DNA of 64,000 bases from Diospyros lotus. Lineage: Eukaryota; Streptophyta; Magnoliopsida; Ericales; Ebenaceae. Below the pieces are notes generated by a model. That model was given only the letters and a program-made list of their open reading frames with translations, had not been told where the DNA came from and did no database searches. The translations under genes were made by a program, and so were the position numbers. Positions 11,111 through 21,588 of this stretch are shown in pieces. The stretch's first letter is position 1; each line of letters opens with the position of its first letter. The stretch is taken from the NCBI RefSeq assembly GCF_014633365.1, contig NC_068349.1, forward strand, positions 34,424,753-34,488,752, read 5' to 3'.

Positions 11111-12770
11111 TGAATTATGCAACTTTTATAAGAATAATATAGAAAATATATAAAAAATATTAGCACAGACAATTTCCCTCATCAATATGGATGGATATAC
11201 ATGCATGTAGGATGATGAATGAACCAATTCTCTCAAGGCATGGTCAAAAGCACCCAAATTTCTTTTAACTTTCGACTAAGTCAGCTAAAAAATGAACGTG
11301 CCATATACAAAGATCTCTCTTGTGACAAAGACCATCAAGAGAATCAATAGTCATCTGTTAATCATGTCTTCTAATAGTGGAAATGGCAACCGATTCAAAT
11401 CCCCTAGCTATATATATATATATATTAATGGAAATGGTTCTAAGTTTGGTTCAAAGAACCCATTTCGTGGAAGCTGCGTACATTCATTGGGTCACAATTT
11501 CAATTTAATTGATACATTATTATTAAAAATTAAAGAGTTGTAGGTGTTTATGTCTACACGTGTATTTTTTAATTTTTTAATAAAAAAATAATAATTAAAT
11601 TAAAATTTTATCTCTAATTTAGATAAATAATAGTACTCTTAAATATCTTTATGTATGTATACAATTTTTGTATAAAATTACATAACTTATCTTTGTTCGG
11701 ATGTTGAAATTATTATTGACATATTATTTTATTACATAATTCTATAAATAAAAATTGTGTAGAAATTATTATTTTTTTGTAGATATATACATGGGTTTAG
11801 TGACTCTCAAGAAACACTAAATTACATTCTCTCTATTTGAGAATTCTAGTCCACTAGACTAATTCATTAATTTGGACATGTTTAGTATTGATATGTTATG
11901 TTAATACTGTGACTATTAGGTGATGTGATGCTTTACTTTTTATTTTGTTATGGTGTGAAATATTAATATTGGTTCAATGTATAAATGCATCCCTCTTAAC
12001 TTTTTATTTTTTTTATTTAGTATTCTATTTATATTCCTAAACTAATTAATTTCACATTATATGAACATTTGACCAGTTTTGGAAATGCCTTTAAAATGCA
12101 CATTTCCACCTAATGTCTACATTAGTGCACTTAATTTTTATGATTTGGTGGTAAAATTTGTCCATGTTTAGGTTTGCATTGGACAAATCTCTTTCTCTAA
12201 AAAAATATAAAAAAAAAAATTGGACGTTAGACAAATATCTTTCTTTACATTTTTCGGCGATCTCATTCAGTGAGAAAACATTCAGTGAGAAAACATCAAC
12301 ATTAATTAATATTATGACTGCCACTGGGGGTGGTCAAAAAATCAGATCAAATGTGCTTCCACTGTAGACTTTGGCTACGTGTGAAAGCTTAAGATCCGTC
12401 GACCCGAGGAATAATGGAATTCAACATCACGAATATATGGGAATAGTTTATCCCAGATTGATAATTAGTGCACCAAATGTGGGATTAAACAATAATTTCA
12501 AACACTTTTCTAAACAGCCATATTAACTTGGTACGTGCTTGTTTTGGATTTACTATAATACTACTTGCAATATCATATATCTTTATCTAAAAATTTCGAT
12601 TGTATTTAACTGGTAAAACAAAATCAAAGCACAAAGCACAATCAAATCATAACATAGATGATGCTACTGATCTGGAACGGAGAAACAGAGGATCTGGGAT
12701 AACACGCAAGATTCATACGTATAGACAGATAAATAAACGATAGATATACATTATACACAAGCTGGAGACA
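11111..12770. other. CACTA-1 interior without recognisable gene
   Basis: AT-rich sequence occupies the place where the TNPD catalytic exons should be. It contains a TA microsatellite near 11410-11427 and a short tandem ATTCAGTGAGAAAACA near 12266-12298. A more complex stretch at 12360-12490 is not recognised. No transposase motif was seen on either strand. Confidence 0.55.
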
Positions 12771-12772
12771 AA

Positions 12773-13115
12773 CCTGATCAAGGAAGAACAACTATTGCGG
12801 AGCAATCGAACTGTAATTTACCCCAATTCCAATCACCACTTCTCTGGTTGCATGTGCGACTGATCAGTGAGCGAGGGAGGGCGATAGCGCCTGAGAGTGA
12901 GCGAGGGAGGGCGAGGCCGAGGGCGATAGCGACTGAGAATGAGCGAGGGAGGGCGAGGCCGACTGAGAGTGAGCGAGGGAAGGCGAGCCGAGGCGAGCGA
13001 GCGAGGGAGGGCGAGGCGAGGCGAGCGAGAGAGCGAGGGAGGGCGAGGCGAGGCGAGCGAGGGTGATCGAAGGAGAGAACCGGTTAGGGTTTGCAGGGGG
13101 GGATTTTGGAAGAAA
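12773..13115 (-). other. GC-rich leader exon of CACTA-1
   Basis: This low-complexity stretch is built from GCGAGGGAGGGCGAGG-type units and lies between the element's TATA box and a good minus-strand splice donor (TGATCAG|GTTTGT near 12773). Position and composition fit a non-coding first exon of the transposase transcript. The short open frames here are only the repeat read in three phases. Confidence 0.5.
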
Positions 13116-13143
13116 TCGAAGGGGTTAAGGACGCGCGCTGGGA

Positions 13144-13150
13144 TTATATA
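13144..13150 (-). promoter_or_regulatory. TATA box of CACTA-1 transposase transcript
   Basis: On the minus strand TATATAATCCC lies just inside the right subterminal palindromes, about 30 bp upstream of the GC-rich leader. CACTA promoters normally lie in this position, next to the TNPA-binding repeats, which lets TNPA regulate its own transcription. Confidence 0.5.
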
Positions 13151-13151
13151 G

Positions 13152-13440
13152 ATACTATCCCCGGCGGTTTTAAAACCGCCGGTGAAGGGAAAACATAACC
13201 GGCGGTTTAAAAACCGCCGGTTATGGTCAACATCACCGGCGGTTTTATAAAACCGCCGGAGATGTGTATGCTATAACCGGCGGTTTTATAAACCGCCGGT
13301 CATGTTGACTCCATAACCGGCGGTTTTAAAAACCGCCGGTAATGATAACGTTTTACCGGCGGTTTTTAAAACCGCCGGTAATGGTAATGTTTTCCCGACA
13401 CTTCGTAAAATCGCCGGGAAAAATTCGCCGGCAATACCAC
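13152..13440. repeat. Right subterminal palindrome array of CACTA-1
   Basis: Six clear units of the form AACCGGCGGTTTTAAACCGCCGG-like palindrome (loops vary from TTTAAAA to TTTTATAAAA) are followed by a degenerate seventh near 13395-13425 and the terminal CCTTGTAGTG. They match the left array in core sequence but differ in spacers, which here read mostly ATGxTxA. Confidence 0.9.
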
Positions 13441-13457
13441 TTTTCCTTGTAGTGTCT

Positions 13458-14629
13458 ACTACATAACCCGTTAATTTATGCATGGAATCTCCCTAAGCAT
13501 TAGATTAGTATTTTCGTATGAATGGCAATATTTGAAAATTTTAACGAGTTATTAAATTTATGTGATGCGTTAAATTTTAACTAATTTATTAAAAATTAAA
13601 AATTAAATATTAAATTTAACCAATTAAAAAATAACTCTTATGATATAAATGTCTTTTCTGAAAACGCAAACCTGCGATTCAAAGATATGCAGAATCAACT
13701 GGTGATGTGGTACATCTTTGTCCCATTGTTGGAAACCTCCAAGTGGTTCTATGATTTTTCAATAAAAATTAAAACCCTTGATAATTAATATTGCTTGTCA
13801 ATCGGACACCTTTTTTTTTTTCCTCTCATTTTCATATAAAAGGTAATTAGTATTATACAAACAAAAAATTCATATTAAACATTTATTTAGAGTGGCATGG
13901 TATTTTTGAAAAACAAATATTTATTAGAGTGGCATGGGCTTGCACTGAGAATAACTTGGGTGACACACTTAACCCTGGACTCTTAAACATTTTTCTTAAA
14001 ACGTCAATATTACTTGTTGTTGTTAAAATATAATAATAAATTTATAGTTATGATTTTTTTTTTATCTTTTAGTCTTTAAGATATATATAAAACATGAGAC
14101 AGTCAAGGGGCATCGAGTTTCTCCCACCTAGTCTCTCCGATACTTTAGTTAACTTAGTTAAAAATCAAAATAATATATTGTATTTGTAATAAGAGTATAG
14201 TTTAAATAGAATTCTTCACATATTTGAAGGGTGGGGGTGTCACCCCTTATTTATAGAAGTTGAAGTAGACAAATGAGAGAATATCCACATATTTTGGTAG
14301 TGTTTGTTTCAATTTTTCAAGCAAAGATTTTAGAGATGACTTGATACTCCTGGCGAAACATAATTCAAAGGCGTCTTTGAGAGACTTTTAAATCTCTCGA
14401 GAATTGCTTCTCTTGCACCCGAAAGAAGTTGGTTATCCAATGACTACTTGCCTTGCACCCTAGGAGAGGCTCCCTAGAAAGTCTCTTGGGAATTATTTTG
14501 TTAGAAAGTCTCTTGGGAATTATTTTGTCAAAAAGGTTTCCGAGTCTCCTTTTTGAATTTTTTCTTTTGGGCTTATCTTATCCTTAGGCCCATTTCACTT
14601 GGCACATCTGTATTACTAGTAGAAAATAC
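13458..14629. other. Spacer between CACTA-1 and block P3
   Basis: No gene is seen. It includes block P2 (listed separately). Decayed dispersed-repeat sequence at about 14100-14580 resembles 4250-4560, and contains a local duplication of AGTCTCTTGGGAATTATTTTG near 14478-14528. Confidence 0.5.
13685..13815. repeat. Inverted-duplication block P2, left copy
   Basis: Reverse-complement similarity to 33718-33840. Shared words are ATCTTTGTCCCATTGTTGGA against TCCAACAATGAGACAAAGAT, TCTATGATTTTTC against GAAAAATCATAGA, and ATTGCTTGTCAAT against TTGGCAAGCAAT. It is non-coding in both copies. Confidence 0.75.
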
Positions 14630-15135
14630 AACCATTTGATATTGGGTACATTACCCTCAAAATAATTTGAGGGTAATGCTTTATGAAAATAAAATTGGCC
14701 ATTAAGACTTTTTTCTGTTAGGAGAATATGGTGGGATAGTTGCTCATCAATGCTACTTGCTTTATAGGACATAATATTGCAGGTGGAGCCAAACACAGCT
14801 TTAACTAGTTAAGTGTGCAATTGCTCCAGGAAAGATTTTTGTTACCATTACCCTAATCAGATAATGGAACAAATAAGTGCAATTCCCAAAGAACCAAAAC
14901 TTTTCATTTGCTTTTCATCTGCTTTGAGTTGCCATTTTGAGAGGTCATTGATCACTGCTTGGAAATATCTAGATTATTCTGAGGGTGAAAATGGATTATA
15001 TATATATATATATATATAAGAACTCAAAATTTAATCTCATCAGTGGACCCAATTAAGATCAGTAGTCATATATGTGACCACAAATATTCATGCAAGATCA
15101 AATCATGATTTGGGGATATTGTGACCACAAAATCT
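14630..15135. repeat. Inverted-duplication block P3, left copy
   Basis: Strong reverse-complement similarity to 32695-33490. Shared words are GTGGAGCCAAACACAGCTTT and AACTAGTTAAG, ACCCTAATCAGATAATGGAA and CAAAACTTTTCATTTGCTTT. Its outer edge, TTTGATATTGGG (about 14636-14647), matches CCCAATATCAAA at 33474-33485. A TA microsatellite lies at 14999-15018. No shared open frame is apparent. Well-conserved words alternate with unalignable stretches. Confidence 0.85.
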
Positions 15136-15136
15136 A

Positions 15137-16495
15137 ACTGATGTGAAATGAAATAATAATTATAATATTCATAAATGAATATTGTGACCACAATATTGGT
15201 ACAAGATTTTAGTGATGTAAACTCTAAGTTGTTGATGATCGAACCATAATATTAGTACGAGATTAATTTAGTGATCCTAACTCTAAATTGTTGGTGGTCA
15301 AATTTGGTTTGTTGGGCCGTTTTATGTTATTGATTTTTTTTTCTATGCTCGAACTTTTATTGAAGTGTAGACGAAGTGTGTGTCGGTGCTTAAGGGTAAT
15401 TAGTAAGGTGACCACACAATCTTATTCATGCATTGTTGTTAAAATCCTGATTTTACGCGTACGATTTTACGATTTTACGATTCGAAGACCCCCAAACGAT
15501 TCAAATCCCATGTAAAATCCAATTTGGGATAAAATCCTATAAAATCTCGATTTTACATGTACGATTTTACGATTTTACGCTTCAGAGATCCCCAAACGAT
15601 TTTACGATTCAAAGACCTCTATTGATTTAAGTTGTAATTTAGAGGATGCTTCCAACGTCTCAATGTCACATAACATCTGACATTGGAACTTATGCAATGA
15701 ATTATTATATTTTGCCTCTAAATTGGAACTTGATTTAACATTGATTACATAAATTCCAATGTCACATAGCATCTAACATTAATTACATAAGTTCCAATTT
15801 ACTTGATTTAAATTATAATTTTTACTTGATTTAACATTGATTGTATAAGTAAATCAAGATAAACAAGTAATTAATTAATGGACCACCCAACCCCAAATTG
15901 GGATATTACTTGATTTAATCAATGTTAAATAAAAAAAAAATTACAATCTAAATCTAATGGAAGACATTGGAAGCATCCTCTAAAGAATTTTAAGCTATAT
16001 TTTACCTCTAAATTACCTATATTTTGCCTCTAAATTGCCTATACCAACCTGTTAGTTTTTGAGCTATATTTGGGAAGTATCATTTTTTGAATTATAATAA
16101 GGAATAATCAAGTTATTAAATAATATTAATTCATTTTCTACAAAATTATATTATTATAAACATATATTTACAAAAATTAAAGGGTATTTTTAATTATCTC
16201 TAAAATCTTACGATTTTACGATTCGATTTTACGATCCGATTTTATGGACCCTTTGTCGATCCCACTTAAAATCCCGATTTTAACAACCATGTATTCATGT
16301 GAAATGAAATAATTATAATATTCATAAATGAATATTGTGGCCACATATTAGTACAAGATTTTAGTGGTCGAGTTTGATTTGTTTGGCCTTTTTATGTTGT
16401 TGACGTTTTTCTCTATATATATACTCTTAACTTTTGTCAAAGTGTGTAGACTAAGTGTGTGTTGGTGTTTGAGAGTAATTAATAATTTCTCTTTT
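15137..16495 (+). repeat. Direct duplication flanking a hAT MITE
   Basis: The unit at about 15137-15422 (GATGTGAAATGAAATAAT, ATATTCATAAATGAATATTG, a region with GTTGGTGGTCAAATTTG, then AAGTGTGTGTCGGTG) is repeated at about 16298-16495 with the same order and small gaps. The 861-bp hAT MITE-like element sits at the junction, exactly where the first copy ends. Confidence 0.7.
15431..16291. mobile_element. Non-autonomous hAT element (MITE-like)
   Basis: 861 bp with terminal inverted repeats CATTGTTGTTAAAATC (left) and, read inward from the right, CATGGTTGTTAAAATC. A perfect 8-bp target duplication TATTCATG lies at 15423-15430 and 16292-16299. Both ends carry subterminal repeats of CGATTTTACG. 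The interior is AT-rich with no coding sequence. Target-site size places it in hAT. Confidence 0.85.
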
Positions 16496-16591
16496 ATTCA
16501 CAAAATATTAGTTTTGTCATGTTTTTGTTTTCAAAGATGGTAGGGATTGGGGGACCATGGAGCTTGAGAATGTTGTGCATAAGCTTATCCA

Positions 16592-17306
16592 TAGGGTTGG
16601 CAGTGGTTCAGTTTGATTTTGATTTTTAAACTAAATCAAATTTAAACTATTAAAATCAAGACTAAATCATTACCCATTAATTTTAAAAATTAAAAATCAT
16701 AACCAAATCATTTAGTCTTGATTGGATTTCGATTTTAACCATAATTTTTTTAATTAAATTTATATAAACAAATAAAGACAAACTCTTACAAATAATATTT
16801 ATAAAAATTTTTGATAACTCCACAAAAAAAAAGAAGACAAACTCTAATAAAATTATCTTCTTCTTGCATAAAGTTACAAATTAACTTCAAACTTCTTAGA
16901 TATAATTATTTGATTGATAAAAATAAAATAATTTAAGATTAGATTTTATTTTTATTTGTTAATTACTTTATAAATATTAAATATTTTATATATTTATAAT
17001 GCATTAGTTAAAACACTTATAAATAAATGCATTAGTTAACATATATTATGTGTATATGTAATATATTAAATAAATAAATATATATTATATATATGTATAT
17101 TTGGTTTGGTTACCCACACATTCGGTTCGGTTTTGATTCAATTTTTGATTTGAATTTAGTGAAATCATAATCAAACCATATCCATTGAAATAATGTTTGA
17201 TTTTTTCCCAAACCAAACCTTTACTCAGTCAAATGATTTTTAATCGCGTTGACTGATTCAGTTTCAATTCGGTTCCCTACAATTTTAATTGCAATTGACA
17301 TCCCTA
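16592..17306. mobile_element. Non-autonomous hAT-type MITE
   Basis: 715 bp starting TAGGGTTGGCAGTGG and, inward from the right end, TAGGGATGTCAATTG. The flanks CTTATCCA (16584-16591) and ATCATCCA (17307-17314) agree at six of eight positions, consistent with a mutated hAT target duplication. The interior repeats GGTTTGG/ATTTTGATTT-type words characteristic of this MITE class. No coding sequence. Confidence 0.75.
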
Positions 17307-17314
17307 ATCATCCA

Positions 17315-18142
17315 TATCTCCCATCCATTCTCTAATTTTTACCTTTTCTCTTAATTCTTTGCAAAAAAAAAAAAAAAAACTTATATATCATGTGGGTAAA
17401 TAGTATTGTTGGTTTCCCAACTTTATATTTTGTAATAAATTAATTCTTTTACTTTAATCTATCTTATAATAACTATTAAATTTTTAATTTTGTTACAATT
17501 TAAACTCCCCTTAATAATTTTATCAAAAAATTATGATGTAATAGATGCATAAAACAAATAAAATAAACATGACTATATATGTGACATGAAATACTCTTTC
17601 TACTTTGTTTCTATTTCCATTTCCTCGTCGACTCCCTCACAAGTGAATCAAATATAAATATACCCTTAATATTTTTTGAGAAAGAATGTGGTAAATATGC
17701 CCTTGTCTTTCATGGGTTTGAGTTGTTTTTTCAGCTTAGCTTTGCTTAATTTGGCTACAACTTTTGGGTCATGTGAGTACTTATATACATGTGTTCTTAT
17801 TTGATGGGCATGAGGTGATCATTTGAGCCCTATGGAGACCTTTGTTAGTACCAAATAAGGGAAAATGCAAAGTTAAGACTCAGAGTGAGAACCATTTAAG
17901 CCATGTGAGACCATGTTAGGGCCAAAAATTGGAAAAATACAAAGAGATGGATGAAAAATGAGGGTTAATATTTACACACATGCTTGGAAATCCAAAGGCA
18001 CTATTGGCAACAAATAAAATGTGAAAAACCCATCTTTGGGGGGACCAAATGGATGATCATGTGTGAATCTTTACTTAGCCCATAAGAAATAGAATTTGCA
18101 TGCAATTCACGTGTATTTTTTTCAATGTTTTTGGCCACAATC
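17315..18142. other. Spacer, nothing recognised
   Basis: AT-rich sequence with a poly-A run near 17366. The segments around 17820-17850 and 17885-17925 (CATTTGAGCCCTATGGAGACC and CATTTAAGCCATGTGAGACC) are weak direct repeats. No coding potential was seen. Confidence 0.5.
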
Positions 18143-18145
18143 TAA

Positions 18146-18325
18146 GGGCACGTTTAGTTGTGAAAAATATATTTTTTGTTTTTAATTTTAATTTTATTAC
18201 TAAATATGTTCTAATATTTTATATTTCAAAAATTAAAAAATTGAACTTTCTATTTTCTTTTAGGAGATTTATTTATTTAATAAAAATAAAAATTAAAAAA
18301 TTAATTTCTAAAAAAGAACGCACCC
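18146..18325. mobile_element. Tourist-like (PIF/Harbinger) MITE
   Basis: 180 bp with ends GGGCACGTTTAGTTG and, inward from the right, GGGTGCGTTCTTTTT. It is flanked by TAA (18143-18145 and 18326-18328), the 3-bp target size of Tourist elements. A related half-element starting GGTCTCGTTCAG follows directly at 18329. Confidence 0.65.
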
Positions 18326-18328
18326 TAA

Positions 18329-21300
18329 GGTCTCGTTCAGTTTTAGAAATATTTTTTAGTTTTTTACTTCAATTTTATAACTAAAAACGTCTTATCATTT
18401 TATGTTTCAAAACGTCGAAACATTTATTTTTAGAAAAATTTAAAAATATTAAAAATATTTTTTATTCATAATAGAAAATTTTAAAATTAAAAAAACTAAG
18501 TTCTTGTATTTAATGAAAAATTTAATTATTTAATAAAAATTAAAATTATAAAATGCCCTCACTCATTCTTATGATGTTACTTCCAAAAATTCTCCTTAAA
18601 TTGGATGAGTTTATGTCAGGCCAAAAAAAAAAAAAAGAAGGGTGAATTTATAGTTTGTTTTCAGCTTGTAAGCCAATAAGGGAGATGCTATTTTCTTAGG
18701 GCTCGTTTGGTTTGACATTATCGAGCTGACATGATATAGTGTGAATAGAAATTAAAGTTCACCAAATACTCGCATCTGTTCATATTATTAAGTAATTTTA
18801 ATTACAACAATAAGATTTTACCTCTTTGTAATTGTTAAAAATTCAAATAAGGGACAAGTTGTGAAAAAAATACGACTCTTGCCTAATTTTTATAAAGCAA
18901 TGAGTTTCTTACATAAAGATGAAAACATTATTTTTGTGAATGGATCAAATTTGAATGTGAATAAGTGACATGTAATAGAGGCCCAATATTTTTAGGGAAG
19001 TGCAATGTTTGGGTTGAAATTAAAAATCCATGTTGATTTTCCTTGCTACGAGGTTAACATATGTCGTGGGTGATTGACGCTTTGGTGTATTGTTTTTAAG
19101 AGTCGCTTGAAAGTATGTTTATATGGAACACGTGTGTGTTAGACTTATTCTTTGGGCCTACGCCCATCGTCAAAATAAGAAAAAGACGATATCTTGTTCT
19201 CTTGCAAAGAATAATTGTGAAGGGTTTGTACACAATCATTTGAGATTTGATTATACTAGTTTGATTATTTTGTTTTTTTTAAAGATGTTATTGATTTTTT
19301 GTTGATTCTATATATTAAATGATACTAATTTTTTTGTTGTTATGAATGCTGAATTTTGAAAAATCTCTAACTTATCTTTTTTCTCTTCTTACACTTTAAT
19401 TACTCACACACTAAAAAAATATATGTATATATTGGGGATGGTCAAGTGACATCATCAACTAGTCACCATTTTGTCCTATGACTTATCACCAAGGAATCTT
19501 CCACAAAGACTAGAGGAAGGTGGTGAGAGATGGGGTTTCTCCCTGTTACTCTTTGAGCTCTATAGTTTGTCTTTAAATTGTTGAACCTAGATAAGATGAC
19601 AGTCAAAAACACAAAAATCTAGATTCGATGATTTATCTTCAGACCTTGGGGTTTATGGACACATACACAAAACCTATCGTGACTTGTCGTTTCTTCATCC
19701 TTGCCATGGGGTTTTGGCAATTGGTGGTGGTCAATTTTTTATGTGTGTTAGTGTTTATCTTCAATGATGATGTGTTCTTCAACTTTTTTGTGCTCTAGAT
19801 CGTAGCCATGTCTAACTGATTGAAACTTGACCCCCTTATAGTATTTTTTAATTAGACGCTCGCGTGTGGTTTCCTATCCAGATCCCATAGAAAAAATAGA
19901 GGGAACGACAGAGAAGTGTGGAGGAAAAAAGAGAAACGGAGAAGAAACTTAGGGCATGTTTTAAAGAGGTTAAAATGGTCAATTTGCATAGTCATTTAAT
20001 GGCAAGAGAAGCCAACAACATTTTTAAAAACACAAGTGTAGTTAGTGTAATCTAATTAAATTAAACCTCAAGGGTAGTGTCTGAAATTTACTTTGATTGA
20101 GAAATATTGAGAAGTGTAAATTTGATATTTCGTGAGTTGGTAATTACATGAATTGCCATTGAATGATCAATCGACTTAGGTATGACTCTAATGTACTACG
20201 ACAACTTTTGTTTGCTAAAACCCAATTGAGCATGGTATGCTATCAAGATTTTAATTCTAGTTCGAGTTTTGTGAATTTATTAATCTTTTCTATTTTAGTA
20301 ATTTGTTAATTTTACTAATAAATTATAAATTTTTATCATTATGCCAATATATATATATATATTTATATTTATAATTAAATTGTGTACGTTAATTATGCTT
20401 ATTTCAATTTTTTGTGAAAAATTGATTATGGTTTCATTGTAAGAATGGTAAAATAAAATAATTTTTCAAAATTTCCTTCTCTTATGTAATTTTCTTTAAG
20501 ATTATATTTTTTCTAATTTGTTTGGATAAATTGCTTTTTGAATTTTACAAGTTATCTCGATTTTTAATTACAAATACAAATAGTTACCAATATAGTAAAA
20601 TTTTCCTTTTTATTTATTTATTTTTGGTTTATTCTTAATTTGGTATTTTATGTTTATTTCATTTTTTTGAAAAAAATAAATTGGGTTTTCATTACAATAA
20701 CAATAAAGGAAAATATTTTTTTAATCATGTTCTCAAAATGTTTCCATTTTTAAAATTTTTATTAGATTGGTGTGCACATAATTAATTAATTTCTACAAAA
20801 CGCTTATCAATCAATATTTATAGAAATTTGTAAAATTAGGTAATGAAAATATATAAACATAAATAAATGAATTAAAATTTTAGTGCATCACATGGCCATA
20901 ATCACAATTTATCTTGAATTAATTTTAGTAAAGACATTTATAAAACTTAAGTTATTCTAATGTAAATGGATTTATAATTAAATTCAATCATAATAAGCCC
21001 AATAAATGTTATTGATGTGCGTGATAATAAAAAAATCAAACAAAATAATGAATAAAATAAAATAAAAGAGAAAAAACAAAAAGAGAAAAAAGACTAAGTT
21101 AAAGGATCTAGTAGAGTTTCTCGAGTAAAGAAGAGTTTTCGAAAGACCCTTTTGCATTGATCATCTAAATTGTCTCTTGGGAGAGTAAAAAAACTTCTCA
21201 CTATTAAGTCTTCTGAGCGACCAATCGCATAATACCTTATAAAAAAGAATGTAATTTTACCTCAAATATTCATTTTAAAAATCTCTCAATAGATAAGACT

Positions 21301-21588
21301 TATCTAATAACAACCCTTATCTTATATCATCAAATTTTTTTTTTTATCTCTTTCAAGAATCAATTTTTATAAATGGAGGAGGAACTAAATCATTTTTACT
21401 AATATATATATATAAATCGTTTTGTGAATTCTTTAATAATTTACTATCTACTAACTTAAATCATTTCAACTTAAACATTGAAATGGTGGGGGCATGGATT
21501 ACTATTTCTATAAATTGTTATGGTAATTAACATCTCCACCTTCCTCTTTTGCTTAAAAAAAAAAAAAAAAACAAAAAACCTCTAAAAA
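18329..21588. other. Intergenic region 3' of the phospholipase gene
   Basis: No gene is supported. Seen are a second MITE-like start (18329), a single Tourist-like end GGGCTCGTTTGGTTTGACA near 18699 with no partner found, a decayed dispersed-repeat segment at about 21100-21300, and a poly-A run at about 21555-21571. Short open frames at 18100 and 19123 have no recognisable motif. Confidence 0.5.

Larger units (their letters stand above)
5619..13454. mobile_element. CACTA (En/Spm) transposon, CACTA-1
   Basis: This 7,836-bp element starts CACTACAAGAGG and ends CCTTGTAGTG. It is flanked by a perfect 3-bp target duplication TCT (5616-5618 and 13455-13457), as expected for CACTA. Both ends carry arrays of CCGGCGG...CCGCCGG palindromes. 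Its own genes run on the minus strand from a promoter near the right end: a TNPD remnant (10694-11110), then a TNPA-like gene (8770-10523) and a more distal fragment (6517-6798). The TNPD catalytic domain is absent, so it is non-autonomous. Exon-like sequences on both strands at 7063-8470 look captured. Confidence 0.93.

Noticed and set aside
12848..13151. Arg/Glu/Gly-rich open frames
   Set aside because: They are the GCGAGGGAGG leader repeat of CACTA-1 read in several phases, and the real transcript there runs on the other strand.
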